DNA from: Lactonifactor longoviformis DSM 17459
GTDB lineage: Bacteria > Bacillota > Clostridia > Lachnospirales > Lachnospiraceae
Length of the DNA stretch: 64,000 bases
NCBI RefSeq assembly: GCF_900129135.1
Contig: NZ_FQVI01000006.1
Location: 62,001-126,000, forward strand
Reading direction: 5' to 3'
Within the stretch, counting starts at the first letter, position 1. Each line of letters starts with the position of its first letter. The position numbers and the translations under genes are program-made. Of the stretch, positions 9,205 to 17,585 are shown piece after piece. The notes under the pieces were generated by a model, which searched no databases, was not told the DNA's origin, and saw only the letters and a list, made by a program, of their open reading frames with translations.

Positions 9205-9711
9205 ATGAAAAAATTTTTTGATGGCCTGAAGAGGGCGGAAGAAGTATTGCTGGTTATCTTAATGGTAATTATGTGTGTGATTATTTTTGTGGCAACCGTA
9301 GCCCGTTTCAGCGGATTGTTTATTATACCCTGGGCAGAAGAGCTTGCCAGGTACTGTATGATATGGGTTATCTTTTTGGGGATCGGTGTGGCCGCGTGCA
9401 ATGGGGAACACTTCTGCGTGGAAGCTCTGGAGCTGTTTTGCAGCAAAAGGATACTGAACGTTATTTATGTGGTGAATTCTGTCCTGGTTCTGGGCTTCTG
9501 TGTGTTCGCCTCCTGTTACGGGTTTCGGATTCTGGAGTCACAGATGGCAAGCGGGCAGATAACCCCCAGTCTCAGATGGCCGATGTGGATGATGTATCTG
9601 GCAATTCCCCTGGGACTGCTCCTCATGGCAATATGCTATGGGTACCACACTTATGAAAGAGTAACCGGTAAATTAGAACTTACGGAAAAAGAAAAAAAGG
9701 AGACGGAATAA
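9205..9711 (+). CDS. dctQ: TRAP transporter small permease DctQ
   Basis: A protein of about 168 residues with four hydrophobic segments, including VLLVILMVIMCVIIFVATVA and WAEELARYCMIWVIFLG, the latter a DctQ signature. I chose ATG 9205 because GAGGTGA sits 5 nt upstream; a GTG at 9196 lies inside that site. The stop overlaps the ATG of dctM in TAATG, so the two subunits are translationally coupled, as usual for TRAP systems. Confidence 0.92.
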   Translation: MKKFFDGLKRAEEVLLVILMVIMCVIIFVATVARFSGLFIIPWAEELARYCMIWVIFLGIGVAACNGEHFCVEALELFCSKRILNVIYVVNSVLVLGFCVFASCYGFRILESQMASGQITPSLRWPMWMMYLAIPLGLLLMAICYGYHTYERVTGKLELTEKEKKETE

Positions 9712-10994
9712 TGATTATAGGAATGCTGTTCGGAATTTTATTTGTTGTGCTGTTTCTGGGAGTTCCCATTGCTGTCTGCCTTGGAATCTCAGTGTGCGTG
9801 GCAATCGTAGCCAGCGGGAACATGAATCTTCTGCCTGCAGTTCCGCAGAGAATGTTTACACAGGCTGATAACTTTACCCTCATGGCGGTTCCTTTCTTTA
9901 TCCTGGCCGGAAATATCATGGAAAAAGGCGGAATCTCTAAAAGGCTTATTGATTTTATTGAAATTTTAATGAGAAGGGTGCCGGGGCGCCTGTCCTGCAT
10001 TACAGTTGCCGCTTCTGCATTTTTCGGAGCTATCTCCGGCTCCAATCCCGCAACAGTTGCTGCCATCGGGGGGATTACCATTCCCCGTATGAAGGAAAAA
10101 GGGTATCCGGATGATGTGGCGGCGGGTGTAGCTGCTTCGGCCGGTACACTTGGAGTAGTCATTCCTCCCAGTATTCCTATGGTAACCTATGCGGTAACTG
10201 CTTCAGTATCTGTCGGCACTATGTTTATTGCAGGCATTATACCGGGACTGCTGCTGGCAGTGGTACTAATTGCCACCAATATTTTTCTCTGCCGCAGGTA
10301 TGATGCTGCAGAGACGGAAAAGGTTACGGTAAAGACATTCCTTTATTCCTTTAAAGAAGCATTGCTGGCCATTTTTATGCCCGTTATTATCCTGGGGGGG
10401 ATCTACGGGGGATTATTTACCCCGACAGAGGCGGCAGCAGTTGCCTGTGTGTACGCATTTCTTATCAGTGTATTTGTCTATAAAGAATTAAATATAAAAG
10501 ATATTTATGCAATTTTTAAGAAATCCACAGTAAGTTCTGCGGTGGTACTGTTTGTGGTGAGTATGTCCGCGCCTTTCGGTTGGTTTATGACAAACCAGAA
10601 CATTCCTACATTTATTGCATCCAGCGTACTGGGTCTGTTCACCAACAAAGTGGCTCTGCTGCTGATGATCAACGTGATTCTGCTGTTTTTAGGGTGCTTC
10701 CTGGAAACCCAGGCCATCATCCTTCTGGTAACGCCCATTCTTCTCCCGATTGCAGCGTCCCTGGGATTATCACCGATTGCACTGGGTATCATTATTATCA
10801 TCAATACATCTATTGGTATGATAACGCCGCCAATGGCGGTCAACCTGTTTGTTGCTTCCGGGATCGCAGATACCAGTATTGGCAAGATCAGCAAACGGAT
10901 TGTACCTTATCTCTGTGCCGAAGTAGCTGCTTTACTGGTTATGACCTTTATCCCGGGGATTATTACCTGGCTGCCGGGAGTATTTGGAGTATAA
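9711..10994 (+). CDS. dctM: TRAP transporter large permease DctM
   Basis: This is a 427-residue, strongly hydrophobic protein of about 12 membrane segments with the family motifs VPFFILAGNIMEKGGIS, GAISGSNPATVAAIG and GVVIPPSIPMV, followed by FTPTEAAAVA and MITPPMAVN. DctM is the ion-coupled transport subunit and works with DctP and DctQ. The substrate is unknown. An MttB-family methyltransferase locus lies convergent just beyond, so a quaternary amine or carboxylate substrate would fit, but this is inference. Confidence 0.94.
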   Translation: MIIGMLFGILFVVLFLGVPIAVCLGISVCVAIVASGNMNLLPAVPQRMFTQADNFTLMAVPFFILAGNIMEKGGISKRLIDFIEILMRRVPGRLSCITVAASAFFGAISGSNPATVAAIGGITIPRMKEKGYPDDVAAGVAASAGTLGVVIPPSIPMVTYAVTASVSVGTMFIAGIIPGLLLAVVLIATNIFLCRRYDAAETEKVTVKTFLYSFKEALLAIFMPVIILGGIYGGLFTPTEAAAVACVYAFLISVFVYKELNIKDIYAIFKKSTVSSAVVLFVVSMSAPFGWFMTNQNIPTFIASSVLGLFTNKVALLLMINVILLFLGCFLETQAIILLVTPILLPIAASLGLSPIALGIIIIINTSIGMITPPMAVNLFVASGIADTSIGKISKRIVPYLCAEVAALLVMTFIPGIITWLPGVFGV

Positions 10995-11082
10995 ATTTAT
11001 AGGTATGTTTGTGCTATCCGGTTCCGGTGCACACTTCACAGAAGTATCGCCGGGACATAATCCTTTTTATAGACATCTGAAG

Positions 11083-11113
11083 CAATAGCGGGGGAAGTAT
11101 ACCCCCGCTATTG
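11083..11113. terminator. Hairpin between convergent dctM and MFS genes
   Basis: A perfect 12-bp GC-rich stem (11083-11094 with 11102-11113) and a 7-nt loop lie between two converging genes. No clear T tract follows on either strand, so it is a probable but imperfect bidirectional terminator. Confidence 0.55.
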
Positions 11114-11129
11114 TGCTGTACAGAAAATG

Positions 11130-12440
11130 CTATGGCCTGCACGCAGACTTCTTTTTCAGATTATTTGCATAACGTGTGGTAATGATAGCAGTTATCACAC
11201 CCAGCACGCCGCATCCTATGGTCCAGTACCAAATGAGATCATAACCGTGGTTTCCATAGGTATCCAGCCAAATCCCTGCAATTTTTGCGAAGTATACATC
11301 GGGGAGATAGCAGATGAGAGACACCACCCCAGTGGCAACGCCGTTCAGTGCCAGGGGGATACCCACTTCACTTAAAGTGGCAAAATAAACGCCACGCATG
11401 CCTGTGTAAATAATTGCAAAACCAAAGGATATTACAATTCCCAGAGTTAAGGAATTCTTTGTGAGAAGCATAGCAGCAACAAAGATACTTGCTATTGCCA
11501 GATAGTATCCCAGGGTCTTTACCTTAAATCCGATTTTATCTGCAATAAAGCCAATGGCCAGAGTGGAAAGTCCTGCTATAATATAATTTCTGACAATGGC
11601 AAAGGAACTGGCTGTGGTCTGGGAGACGCCCAGAACATTTACAGTAAACGCGCCCAAATATCCGGAGCCTGCAGCTGTAAATGAATAGCAGAAAAAAATC
11701 AGGAGAGAAACCAGCCATGTGCCCGGCATTTTCAATATGGTTAATGCATTTTTAAACGTGAGTTTTTCCTGGACAATGTCTCCTTCCACTTCCGCGCCTA
11801 CGAGATGATTGGGAAGCAGAAAGAACACCAGCGCCGCAAGAACAAAAAAGGCTATTCCGCAAAAAAACATGGCATTTTTCCACTGAGCCGCGAGCACATT
11901 CAGATCCGTTTCCCCGCCGGGCATAATGGCCCTGTTCAGAAGTCCTACAGCCAGGAATCCCAGCACCGTCCCCCAGATGGCACGGACAAACTCCGACATG
12001 GAAAACATTCGTCCCTGTTCCTTTGCGGTGCCAAGTTTGCGAACGGTTTTCAGATATGCGCTCCAGATAAGGATGCTGGTACCAATCCCATAAAAGAAGT
12101 GGATAAATTGAAGGGAATAGCCGCCCGGCACAAGACCGTACCAGAAAGAGCATACCCCCATAAGTACTGCCCCCAGAATCATCAGCCATTTTTCACTGAA
12201 CTTATCCGCAAGATAACCGCCGATAGGGTATCCTACGGTACAGACAACTCCCAGGACAAGCGTACAGTCTCCAATAAACTCGTTTACATTGGAAGGTTTT
12301 GCAATTTGTTTATATTCTGAAAAAAGCAGGACCATCTGGTCGTAATAATTAAAACGGAGATAAGGTACGTATACCATAATACCGGATAATAATGAGACAA
12401 TTACCAGCAACAGCCACCGTTTTTTTCCTGTTAACACCAT
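11130..12440 (-). CDS. MFS transporter next to MttB-family gene
   Basis: This is a 436-residue protein with about 12 hydrophobic segments, beginning GKKRWLLLVIVSLLSGIMVYV. The loop between helices 2 and 3 contains GYPIGGYLADKFSEK, the MFS GxLaDrxGrk motif. It starts behind AAGGAGG and lies 90 nt downstream of the methyltransferase gene on the same strand, so it probably belongs to the same transcript. It may import the methylated substrate. A very similar pairing occurs at 52269-54941. Confidence 0.85.
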   Translation of the reverse strand: MVLTGKKRWLLLVIVSLLSGIMVYVPYLRFNYYDQMVLLFSEYKQIAKPSNVNEFIGDCTLVLGVVCTVGYPIGGYLADKFSEKWLMILGAVLMGVCSFWYGLVPGGYSLQFIHFFYGIGTSILIWSAYLKTVRKLGTAKEQGRMFSMSEFVRAIWGTVLGFLAVGLLNRAIMPGGETDLNVLAAQWKNAMFFCGIAFFVLAALVFFLLPNHLVGAEVEGDIVQEKLTFKNALTILKMPGTWLVSLLIFFCYSFTAAGSGYLGAFTVNVLGVSQTTASSFAIVRNYIIAGLSTLAIGFIADKIGFKVKTLGYYLAIASIFVAAMLLTKNSLTLGIVISFGFAIIYTGMRGVYFATLSEVGIPLALNGVATGVVSLICYLPDVYFAKIAGIWLDTYGNHGYDLIWYWTIGCGVLGVITAIITTRYANNLKKKSACRP

Positions 12441-12491
12441 ATCCTACCGCCTCCTTTTCTTTATTCATCCCTTGCATACGACTCCGGATGC

Positions 12492-12517
12492 GTCTGCCCC
12501 GGTGAGAGGGGGCAGAC
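12492..12517 (-). other. Intercistronic hairpin between MttB-family gene and MFS gene
   Basis: A perfect 9-bp stem (12492-12500 with 12509-12517) lies in the 90-nt gap between the two genes. It lacks a T tract, so it more likely lowers readthrough or shields the 3' end of the upstream message than terminates fully. Confidence 0.4.
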
Positions 12518-12530
12518 ACATCTGATTTAC

Positions 12531-13955
12531 TTATAATGCTTCGATTTTATCCAGCAGCGCAGCGTCCACGCCTCTTGCAAGCAGGACTGCCCTCATTTTT
12601 TCCAGCACCGCAGGGTCGTTTTCGGGCATTTTATATTTTTCCAGAGAGGAGGAAATTGCTTTTTCTATGTTTATGCCAAACTGGTTCTTGGGATCCGAAC
12701 AGGGGCCGCTGACGCTGAGGAAAGGATCCAGGGGTTCTTCCCTGCAGTAATCCAGAGTGTGCTCTTCGGTCAGATACTGCCCGCTCTGCCCCTGAGAGAT
12801 CATAAGTTCGAGAGGGATTCTGTCCCCGTCGGATTCGATGTCTTTCAGATATCTTCTGACATAGTCAATAACCTGGAAATCCAGCATCAGTTTCTCAAAG
12901 GAGATACAGTTATAGCCGTCCAGAATACCAGCCGCGTGTACGATAAGATTCATTTCGCTCTGACTGCACACCATAAAAGTCAGAAGTGATTCGTAGCCCG
13001 CCTGGGCATCCACAACTTTTGCATCGCTGACACTGCCGCCGCCTCTGCAGGGCAGACCGTAATATTTAGCCAGCTTGGCTGCATATTTATAGGCAATGGC
13101 GCCTTCGGGGGATCCGCTTGTAATCGCGCCGTTTCTGAGGTTGGAGCCGGTTGACTGGGAACCATAGATAACCGGAGTACCGGGACGGATCATTTCGGCC
13201 AGGGCTATGGTACATAAAACCTCTGCGTTAGTGAGTGTCATCATACCGGCCAGAGTAATGGGCGCTGTTGTTCCGGCCATATCACAGGCTGCGACTATAA
13301 TGGGCTGCCCGTATTTTACAAATGTCATCAGGGTTTCCGTCATGCCTTCGGCAAACTGCAGAGGGGTGTTGACATTTACAATGGTAGTAAACCTTGGGTA
13401 GGCAATCAGGTCCTCCTCAGAACCATAAGCTGCCTTTGCCATCTCAAACATCGCCTCCAGCTGTTCCCGCTTGCCGGAGCCGGCAAACATACACTTATCC
13501 GAATGGGTAAAGGCGGCATAGAACATCAGCAGGGTAGCATTGTCAACAGGCACATCATCCGGCATACAGATAATACCGCCGTTCATATCAAAGTTGTGGT
13601 TCATATGGAACAGCTTTGTGAACTTCACATAATCCTCTATGGTAGCGTCACGGGTTTTGCCGTCCTGATCAGAGATAAAAGGTGAGCCATAAGCAGGGGC
13701 ACAGTTCACGCGGTCTCCTCCGATTACCATATCGTACTTGGGATTGCGGGCATAAATCTTAAAGGCGGCGGGAGCTTTCCTCACCCAGTACATCAGCTGC
13801 TCTTCGGTAAAATGGGCTACATTCCCCTCCATACGGATTCCGTGTGCTTTCAAAATCTCTACAGCTTCGGGGTGATGAAATTTCATGCCGGCTTTTTCTA
13901 CCAATTCCATAGTTGCCTCATGAATTCTTTGAATGTTAATCCTTTCTTTTGTCAT
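12531..13955 (-). CDS. MttB-family (non-pyrrolysine) trimethylamine methyltransferase homolog
   Basis: This 474-residue protein belongs to the COG5598/MttB family. Family sequence is recognisable in the N-terminal IHEATMELVEKAGMKFHHPEAVEIL, in VNVNTPLQFAEGM and in the glycine-rich stretch GGGSVSDAKVVDAQAGYES. There is no in-frame amber codon, so it is of the non-pyrrolysine type. Characterised relatives (MtgB, MtpB, MtcB) demethylate glycine betaine, proline betaine or carnitine onto a corrinoid protein. No corrinoid protein is encoded nearby. ATG 13955 is chosen because AGGAGG lies just upstream; an ATG at 13973 falls before that site. Expression is probably controlled by the divergent TetR protein. 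Confidence 0.85.
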   Translation of the reverse strand: MTKERINIQRIHEATMELVEKAGMKFHHPEAVEILKAHGIRMEGNVAHFTEEQLMYWVRKAPAAFKIYARNPKYDMVIGGDRVNCAPAYGSPFISDQDGKTRDATIEDYVKFTKLFHMNHNFDMNGGIICMPDDVPVDNATLLMFYAAFTHSDKCMFAGSGKREQLEAMFEMAKAAYGSEEDLIAYPRFTTIVNVNTPLQFAEGMTETLMTFVKYGQPIIVAACDMAGTTAPITLAGMMTLTNAEVLCTIALAEMIRPGTPVIYGSQSTGSNLRNGAITSGSPEGAIAYKYAAKLAKYYGLPCRGGGSVSDAKVVDAQAGYESLLTFMVCSQSEMNLIVHAAGILDGYNCISFEKLMLDFQVIDYVRRYLKDIESDGDRIPLELMISQGQSGQYLTEEHTLDYCREEPLDPFLSVSGPCSDPKNQFGINIEKAISSSLEKYKMPENDPAVLEKMRAVLLARGVDAALLDKIEAL

Positions 13956-13992
13956 AGCAGTTCCTCCTATCATTCTTATTTGACCGATATAG

Positions 13993-14027
13993 AAATCGCG
14001 ATTTTACTTAATGTGTAATCGCGATTA
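13993..14027. promoter_or_regulatory. Twin palindromic operators AAATCGCGATTT / TAATCGCGATTA
   Basis: Two 12-bp perfect palindromes sharing the core AATCGCGATT lie at 13993-14004 and 14016-14027, 23 bp apart centre to centre. They sit directly downstream of the predicted start of the leftward methyltransferase promoter, within its leader. A TetR-family gene lies on the other side of the intergenic region and is the obvious candidate ligand-responsive repressor. Confidence 0.7.
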
Positions 14028-14042
14028 TTAATTGTTAGTTAG

Positions 14043-14071
14043 AACATATCATATGAGTTGGAAGATGTCAA
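14043..14071 (-). promoter_or_regulatory. Promoter of the MttB-family/MFS operon
   Basis: On the minus strand, TTGACA (14066-14071) is separated by exactly 17 bp from TATGTT (14043-14048). Transcription would begin near 14036 and pass straight into the two palindromic operators. Confidence 0.65.
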
Positions 14072-14211
14072 TATAAAAACGGGGAATTCCAGATAATAAT
14101 TGAATAATATAGGTACAATCCATAAATAATTGTTCAAATTTAATGGAAAAGAGCATACAATAGAATAATCATGATTTATTTCATGCGCCGTCATGGGAGA
14201 CTCAAGATGTC

Positions 14212-14240
14212 TTGACTATTAATTTCCCGGATTATATAAT
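14212..14240 (+). promoter_or_regulatory. Promoter of the TetR-family gene
   Basis: TTGACT at 14212-14217 and TATAAT at 14235-14240 are separated by 17 bp and lie about 100 nt upstream of the TetR start codon. The rest of the 13974-14342 gap is AT-rich and shows no other gene. Confidence 0.65.
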
Positions 14241-14342
14241 AAAGAAATGGTTTATAGGCTGAGACTTACCAGAAAATAGAAAGGGATTCTATGATTTTAA
14301 AGCTTTTTGGTTCCATTAGAATCATGAATACATGAATGAGAA

Positions 14343-14984
14343 ATGAAGCAAGATGTAAAGAAACAATATGTTGAGTGTGTATATAAACTTCTGCAGACCG
14401 AAGGCGTGTCCGGGGTGAGCATACGCAGAGTGGCAAACGAAGTTGGCTGCAACAGTGCAACCCTTTATCGGTACTTTAATGATTTGGAGCACCTGATTTG
14501 TATTGCGTCCGTGAAATATCTGGAGCCGTATATAGAGGATATCAAAAATTATTCCAGTACTATTATCAATCCGGTGGAACTGAATCTGAAATTGTGGGAG
14601 CGTTTTTCCTTCTATGCCTTTCATAATGCAGATGTTTTTGAGACGATATTCTTCGGCTCATACAGTACAAACCTTATGGAGCTCATGTATGAATATTACG
14701 AAATCTACGCGTCTAATTTTTCGGGATTAGACGGTTTTGCGGTTAGCTTTATTTTTAACAGCGATATCTTCGAGAGGGATTATATGTTCTACCGCCGTGC
14801 TGCAAATATGGGGTACTTGTCCGCGGACGCTTCCCGTCTGCTTGCGCAGACCGGTGTATATATGTTTCACGGACTGCTGATTGAATGCAGGAAAAACGGT
14901 TATTCTACGGAGGAGCTGAACTGCAAAGCCTCTGAGTTTATATCCAATCTGACTACAATTGTTGACAAATTTCTGCTTAAATAA
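14343..14984 (+). CDS. TetR/AcrR-family transcriptional regulator
   Basis: This is a 213-residue protein. The N-terminal helix-turn-helix reads VSIRRVANEVGCNSATLYRYF (residues about 23-43), a standard TetR DNA-binding domain, and the rest is an alpha-helical ligand domain of unknown specificity. It is divergent from the MttB-family/MFS operon, and two palindromes lie at that operon's start, so it probably represses those genes until a substrate is present. The start lacks a strong ribosome site. Confidence 0.85.
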   Translation: MKQDVKKQYVECVYKLLQTEGVSGVSIRRVANEVGCNSATLYRYFNDLEHLICIASVKYLEPYIEDIKNYSSTIINPVELNLKLWERFSFYAFHNADVFETIFFGSYSTNLMELMYEYYEIYASNFSGLDGFAVSFIFNSDIFERDYMFYRRAANMGYLSADASRLLAQTGVYMFHGLLIECRKNGYSTEELNCKASEFISNLTTIVDKFLLK

Positions 14985-15026
14985 TTCCTGAGGCCCTCTG
15001 CTTGGGGTCTGGGTATGTTAAAAAGA

Positions 15027-15039
15027 TTTGATTATCAAA
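15027..15039. promoter_or_regulatory. FabT-type box upstream of the MarR gene
   Basis: TTTGAT-T-ATCAAA is a perfect 6+6 inverted repeat. It matches the published pneumococcal FabT operator pattern (TTTGA..TCAAA). It lies 26 bp before the -35 element of the FabT-like gene and suggests autoregulation. Confidence 0.55.
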
Positions 15040-15065
15040 AATTTCGCATTCCTTCCCCTTTTTTC

Positions 15066-15094
15066 TTGAGTAATATACATCCTTCGTGTATAAT
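15066..15094 (+). promoter_or_regulatory. Promoter of the FabT-like gene
   Basis: TTGAGT (15066-15071), a 17-bp spacer and TATAAT (15089-15094) place the transcript start near 15101. A start codon at 15015, upstream of this promoter, is therefore unlikely. Confidence 0.65.
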
Positions 15095-15116
15095 GAAAGA
15101 AAAAAGGAGTGATAAT

Positions 15117-15554
15117 GTGGAGAGTTACAGCACACTAAATGAACTTTTCGTGAATATGTTCCATGAAATTATGGATATTGAAGAAAAAGCACTTATTACT
15201 TCTGAGTTCGGTAATATTTCCAATAATGATATGCATATTATAGAAGCGATCGGTGTCGGGGAACCAAGAAATATGTCGTCAGTGGCCAAGACACTGTCTG
15301 TAACTGTAGGGACACTGACCATTGCGATAAACAGCCTGGTGAAAAAGGGATATGTAAACAGAGTGCGCAGCGAGGAAGACCGCAGAGTGGTTCTGATTTC
15401 CCTGTCAGACATTGGGAGGAAGGCATATGAACATCACAGGAGGTTTCATGAGGATATGATCCGTGCAACCCTGGAGGGACTCTCAGAAGAGGAAGCAAAG
15501 ATTCTGACAGGTGCACTGAAGAACTTGCTGAAGTTTTTTCAGAGATATCAATAG
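15117..15554 (+). CDS. MarR-family regulator, FabT-like
   Basis: With GTG 15117 as start (AAGGAG 7 nt upstream) the protein is 145 residues, the usual MarR length. The winged helix includes MSSVAKTLSVTVGTLTIAIN followed by GYVNRVRSEEDRRVVLI. The overall spacing and the N-terminal pattern LNELFVNMFHEIMDIEEKAL resemble FabT, the repressor of fatty-acid synthesis in Firmicutes. A FabT-type box lies just upstream. No fab genes are in the window, so this would be a stand-alone copy acting in trans. The FabT assignment is inference from pattern; the MarR fold is secure. Confidence 0.8.
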   Translation: MESYSTLNELFVNMFHEIMDIEEKALITSEFGNISNNDMHIIEAIGVGEPRNMSSVAKTLSVTVGTLTIAINSLVKKGYVNRVRSEEDRRVVLISLSDIGRKAYEHHRRFHEDMIRATLEGLSEEEAKILTGALKNLLKFFQRYQ

Positions 15555-15556
15555 AG

Positions 15557-15616
15557 AAGGAAAAGACAGCGCTGCGGCGCAGGCCATGAGCCTGCAGGCA
15601 GCGCTGTCTTTTCCTT
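15557..15616. terminator. Bidirectional terminator between FabT-like and DUF885 genes
   Basis: A perfect 19-bp inverted repeat (15557-15575 with 15598-15616) has A-rich and T-rich outer ends, so it can terminate transcripts from both sides. Confidence 0.85.
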
Positions 15617-17427
15617 TATAACATTTCAGACTTCAGATATTTTTTAAGAACCGGAAATTGTGAAGGCCCAAGCTTCAGTATTTCTTTGTGGAATTCTTTC
15701 AGGTTAAAACTATCTCCCAGAGAAGTCTGCATCTCAGTTTTCAGATCCAGAAAGTTCAGGTACCCTACATAGTATTTGAGATAGTTTGCCGGGTTTTCTA
15801 CAATATACTGGAAGATCTCAGAGGCTATCTCTTCGCTGGCTATGCCGAACTCCTGGAGGTACTCTTTTACCGTGTCAACGGTCCATCCCCGATAGTGAAT
15901 CCCCATATCCATAATAGAATACAGACACAGATTGACGGAGCGGTTCAGCCATAAGAGACGGGTAACGGCGGGATCTGCGTCTGCATAGCCGTAGGCGTAG
16001 GATTCCACGTAGGTGGCCCATCCTTCCACATAACCGGAGTTACTAAGCAGGTACCGGATATTGGAGGGATCCTGCTGGACGAAGTAGAGGGTCTGGTACA
16101 GGTGGCCGGGGAACCCCTCGTGGGCCAGCGTGGTGAAGAGATCCAGGGAGGAGGATGGCGTACCGTTATTAATATATATAACATTGGGGGACTGCGTATC
16201 CACCGGTGGTGTAAGGTAGAAGGCAGGGCTCAGAAACTCCTCCAGAGAAGGATGAACGTATTTGATCTCATAGGAAGTATCGGCTGCCTTGGGAAAGTCT
16301 GTCTGGATCTTTTTTTCCAGGGACTCCAGCATTTCTTTGGGGACATCCGTTGTGGGGACATCTGCGGCAACATTAGAGGAAGATGCCTCCAGCTCGGTGG
16401 CCTGGGTTATGAGATCCGGGTGGGCAGTGATAAGCTGCTGCATCTCCTGGTAATCTGCGAGCAGCTGTTTGTAGAGACGCTGTTCGATCTCTTCCAGGGA
16501 GGAGAAATCCCCCACATCCTTCCGGATGAGATAGGTATAATACTCCACACCGTTGGGATAACCGGCCAGCCCATTGGGATTCTTTCCTGTACCCTTCAGG
16601 GCGGTCAGGCCCTTCACCAGGTTTTGGTAGGCAGGGAATACCTGAGTATCCATTACCTTTTGATGGGCTTCTATGTATCGGTCAATATCCTGCGGAGAGG
16701 GCTGGTATGACGCTTCTGAAGAGGCGCCGGAGGCCATATCTTCCAGTTTTTCCCGGAACATGGCGGTGAGATAATTGGAGGAGGCGGATTCCACAAAGGC
16801 ATTGCACTGTTCTGCAATCCGATCTACGGTGGCGTCACTCATAAATAGGCCTTTTTCGGATTTTTCCTGCTCAAATACCACGATTTCTTCGAAGTACTTG
16901 GGAATGGATGTCAGGAGGTTCAGATAATCCGCAATGTCCTGTTCGGTGCGGAAAGTATATTCGGCCAAAAGTACAGGAAGCTGTGCCTGAATGCCCAGGC
17001 TGGGACTTAGGACCTCTGTGAGCATATAATTATCCCCCAGGGAGAGCTGAGTAGAGAAATCCTGATCCAGAATATCGTAGGTCATCTGATTTTCTTCTGA
17101 AAGCTTCTCGTAATTATAGGAATGCAGCTTTGTCTGATAGTTTTCAATCGCCGTATAGCTGGCGGGTATGGCTTCTGAACGCAGGCTTCCCAGTGAAATG
17201 GGGTAGTCGGTGATGCCGTAGGAGGATGGATTTGCCAGTGTATAGTGGAGATTCAGAGTGTTAGAGCTGACCTCCTCCTGGAAAAGCTGATCGGTAAATT
17301 TTTGGAACTTTTTATTTTCTGTAGGAAATACGTCTTTTTTGATTCCGGCGGCAGTCAGACACCCGGCAGACAGCAGCAGGACGGTAAGGATAGGAAGAAG
17401 ACGTTTGCGAAGTAAGGATTTGTCCAT
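15616..17427 (-). CDS. DUF885-family lipoprotein, probable zinc metallopeptidase
   Basis: This is a 603-residue protein from ATG 17427, chosen because TAAGGAG lies upstream. A signal peptide with lipobox LLLSAGC precedes a helical DUF885 domain. Near the C-terminal third is AHEGFPGHLYQ, the HExxPGH signature of the family, which resembles the zinc site of M32-type carboxypeptidases, with a downstream glutamate in GYVEGWATYVESYA. It is therefore likely an exported, membrane-anchored peptidase. The gene is monocistronic and convergent with the FabT-like gene. The substrate is unknown. Confidence 0.85.
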   Translation of the reverse strand: MDKSLLRKRLLPILTVLLLSAGCLTAAGIKKDVFPTENKKFQKFTDQLFQEEVSSNTLNLHYTLANPSSYGITDYPISLGSLRSEAIPASYTAIENYQTKLHSYNYEKLSEENQMTYDILDQDFSTQLSLGDNYMLTEVLSPSLGIQAQLPVLLAEYTFRTEQDIADYLNLLTSIPKYFEEIVVFEQEKSEKGLFMSDATVDRIAEQCNAFVESASSNYLTAMFREKLEDMASGASSEASYQPSPQDIDRYIEAHQKVMDTQVFPAYQNLVKGLTALKGTGKNPNGLAGYPNGVEYYTYLIRKDVGDFSSLEEIEQRLYKQLLADYQEMQQLITAHPDLITQATELEASSSNVAADVPTTDVPKEMLESLEKKIQTDFPKAADTSYEIKYVHPSLEEFLSPAFYLTPPVDTQSPNVIYINNGTPSSSLDLFTTLAHEGFPGHLYQTLYFVQQDPSNIRYLLSNSGYVEGWATYVESYAYGYADADPAVTRLLWLNRSVNLCLYSIMDMGIHYRGWTVDTVKEYLQEFGIASEEIASEIFQYIVENPANYLKYYVGYLNFLDLKTEMQTSLGDSFNLKEFHKEILKLGPSQFPVLKKYLKSEML

Positions 17428-17522
17428 AGAAAGGCTCCTTAAAAGAAGAAAAGGATTCTTTATCATTTTATGAGCGGATAGTCAAGGTATGAATATTTTC
17501 CAGATCTGGTGGAAAGAATTAT

Positions 17523-17551
17523 TTGGAAAAGATGAGGGAGTGTGTTACAAT
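17523..17551 (+). promoter_or_regulatory. Promoter of the lipoprotein-trxB operon
   Basis: TTGGAA (17523-17528) and TACAAT (17546-17551) are separated by 17 bp. The next start codon is 34 nt downstream behind AAGGAGGT. Confidence 0.5.
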
Positions 17552-17585
17552 CTCCATAGGATGAGACTGCTAAAGGAGGTTGCCT

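Noticed and set aside
12531-13955. Pyrrolysine-containing MttB
   Set aside because: No in-frame amber codon interrupts either MttB-family gene, and both are full length without readthrough.
15015-15116. N-terminal extension of the FabT-like gene from ATG 15015
   Set aside because: It lies upstream of the predicted promoter and contains the FabT box; GTG 15117 has a well-spaced AAGGAG.
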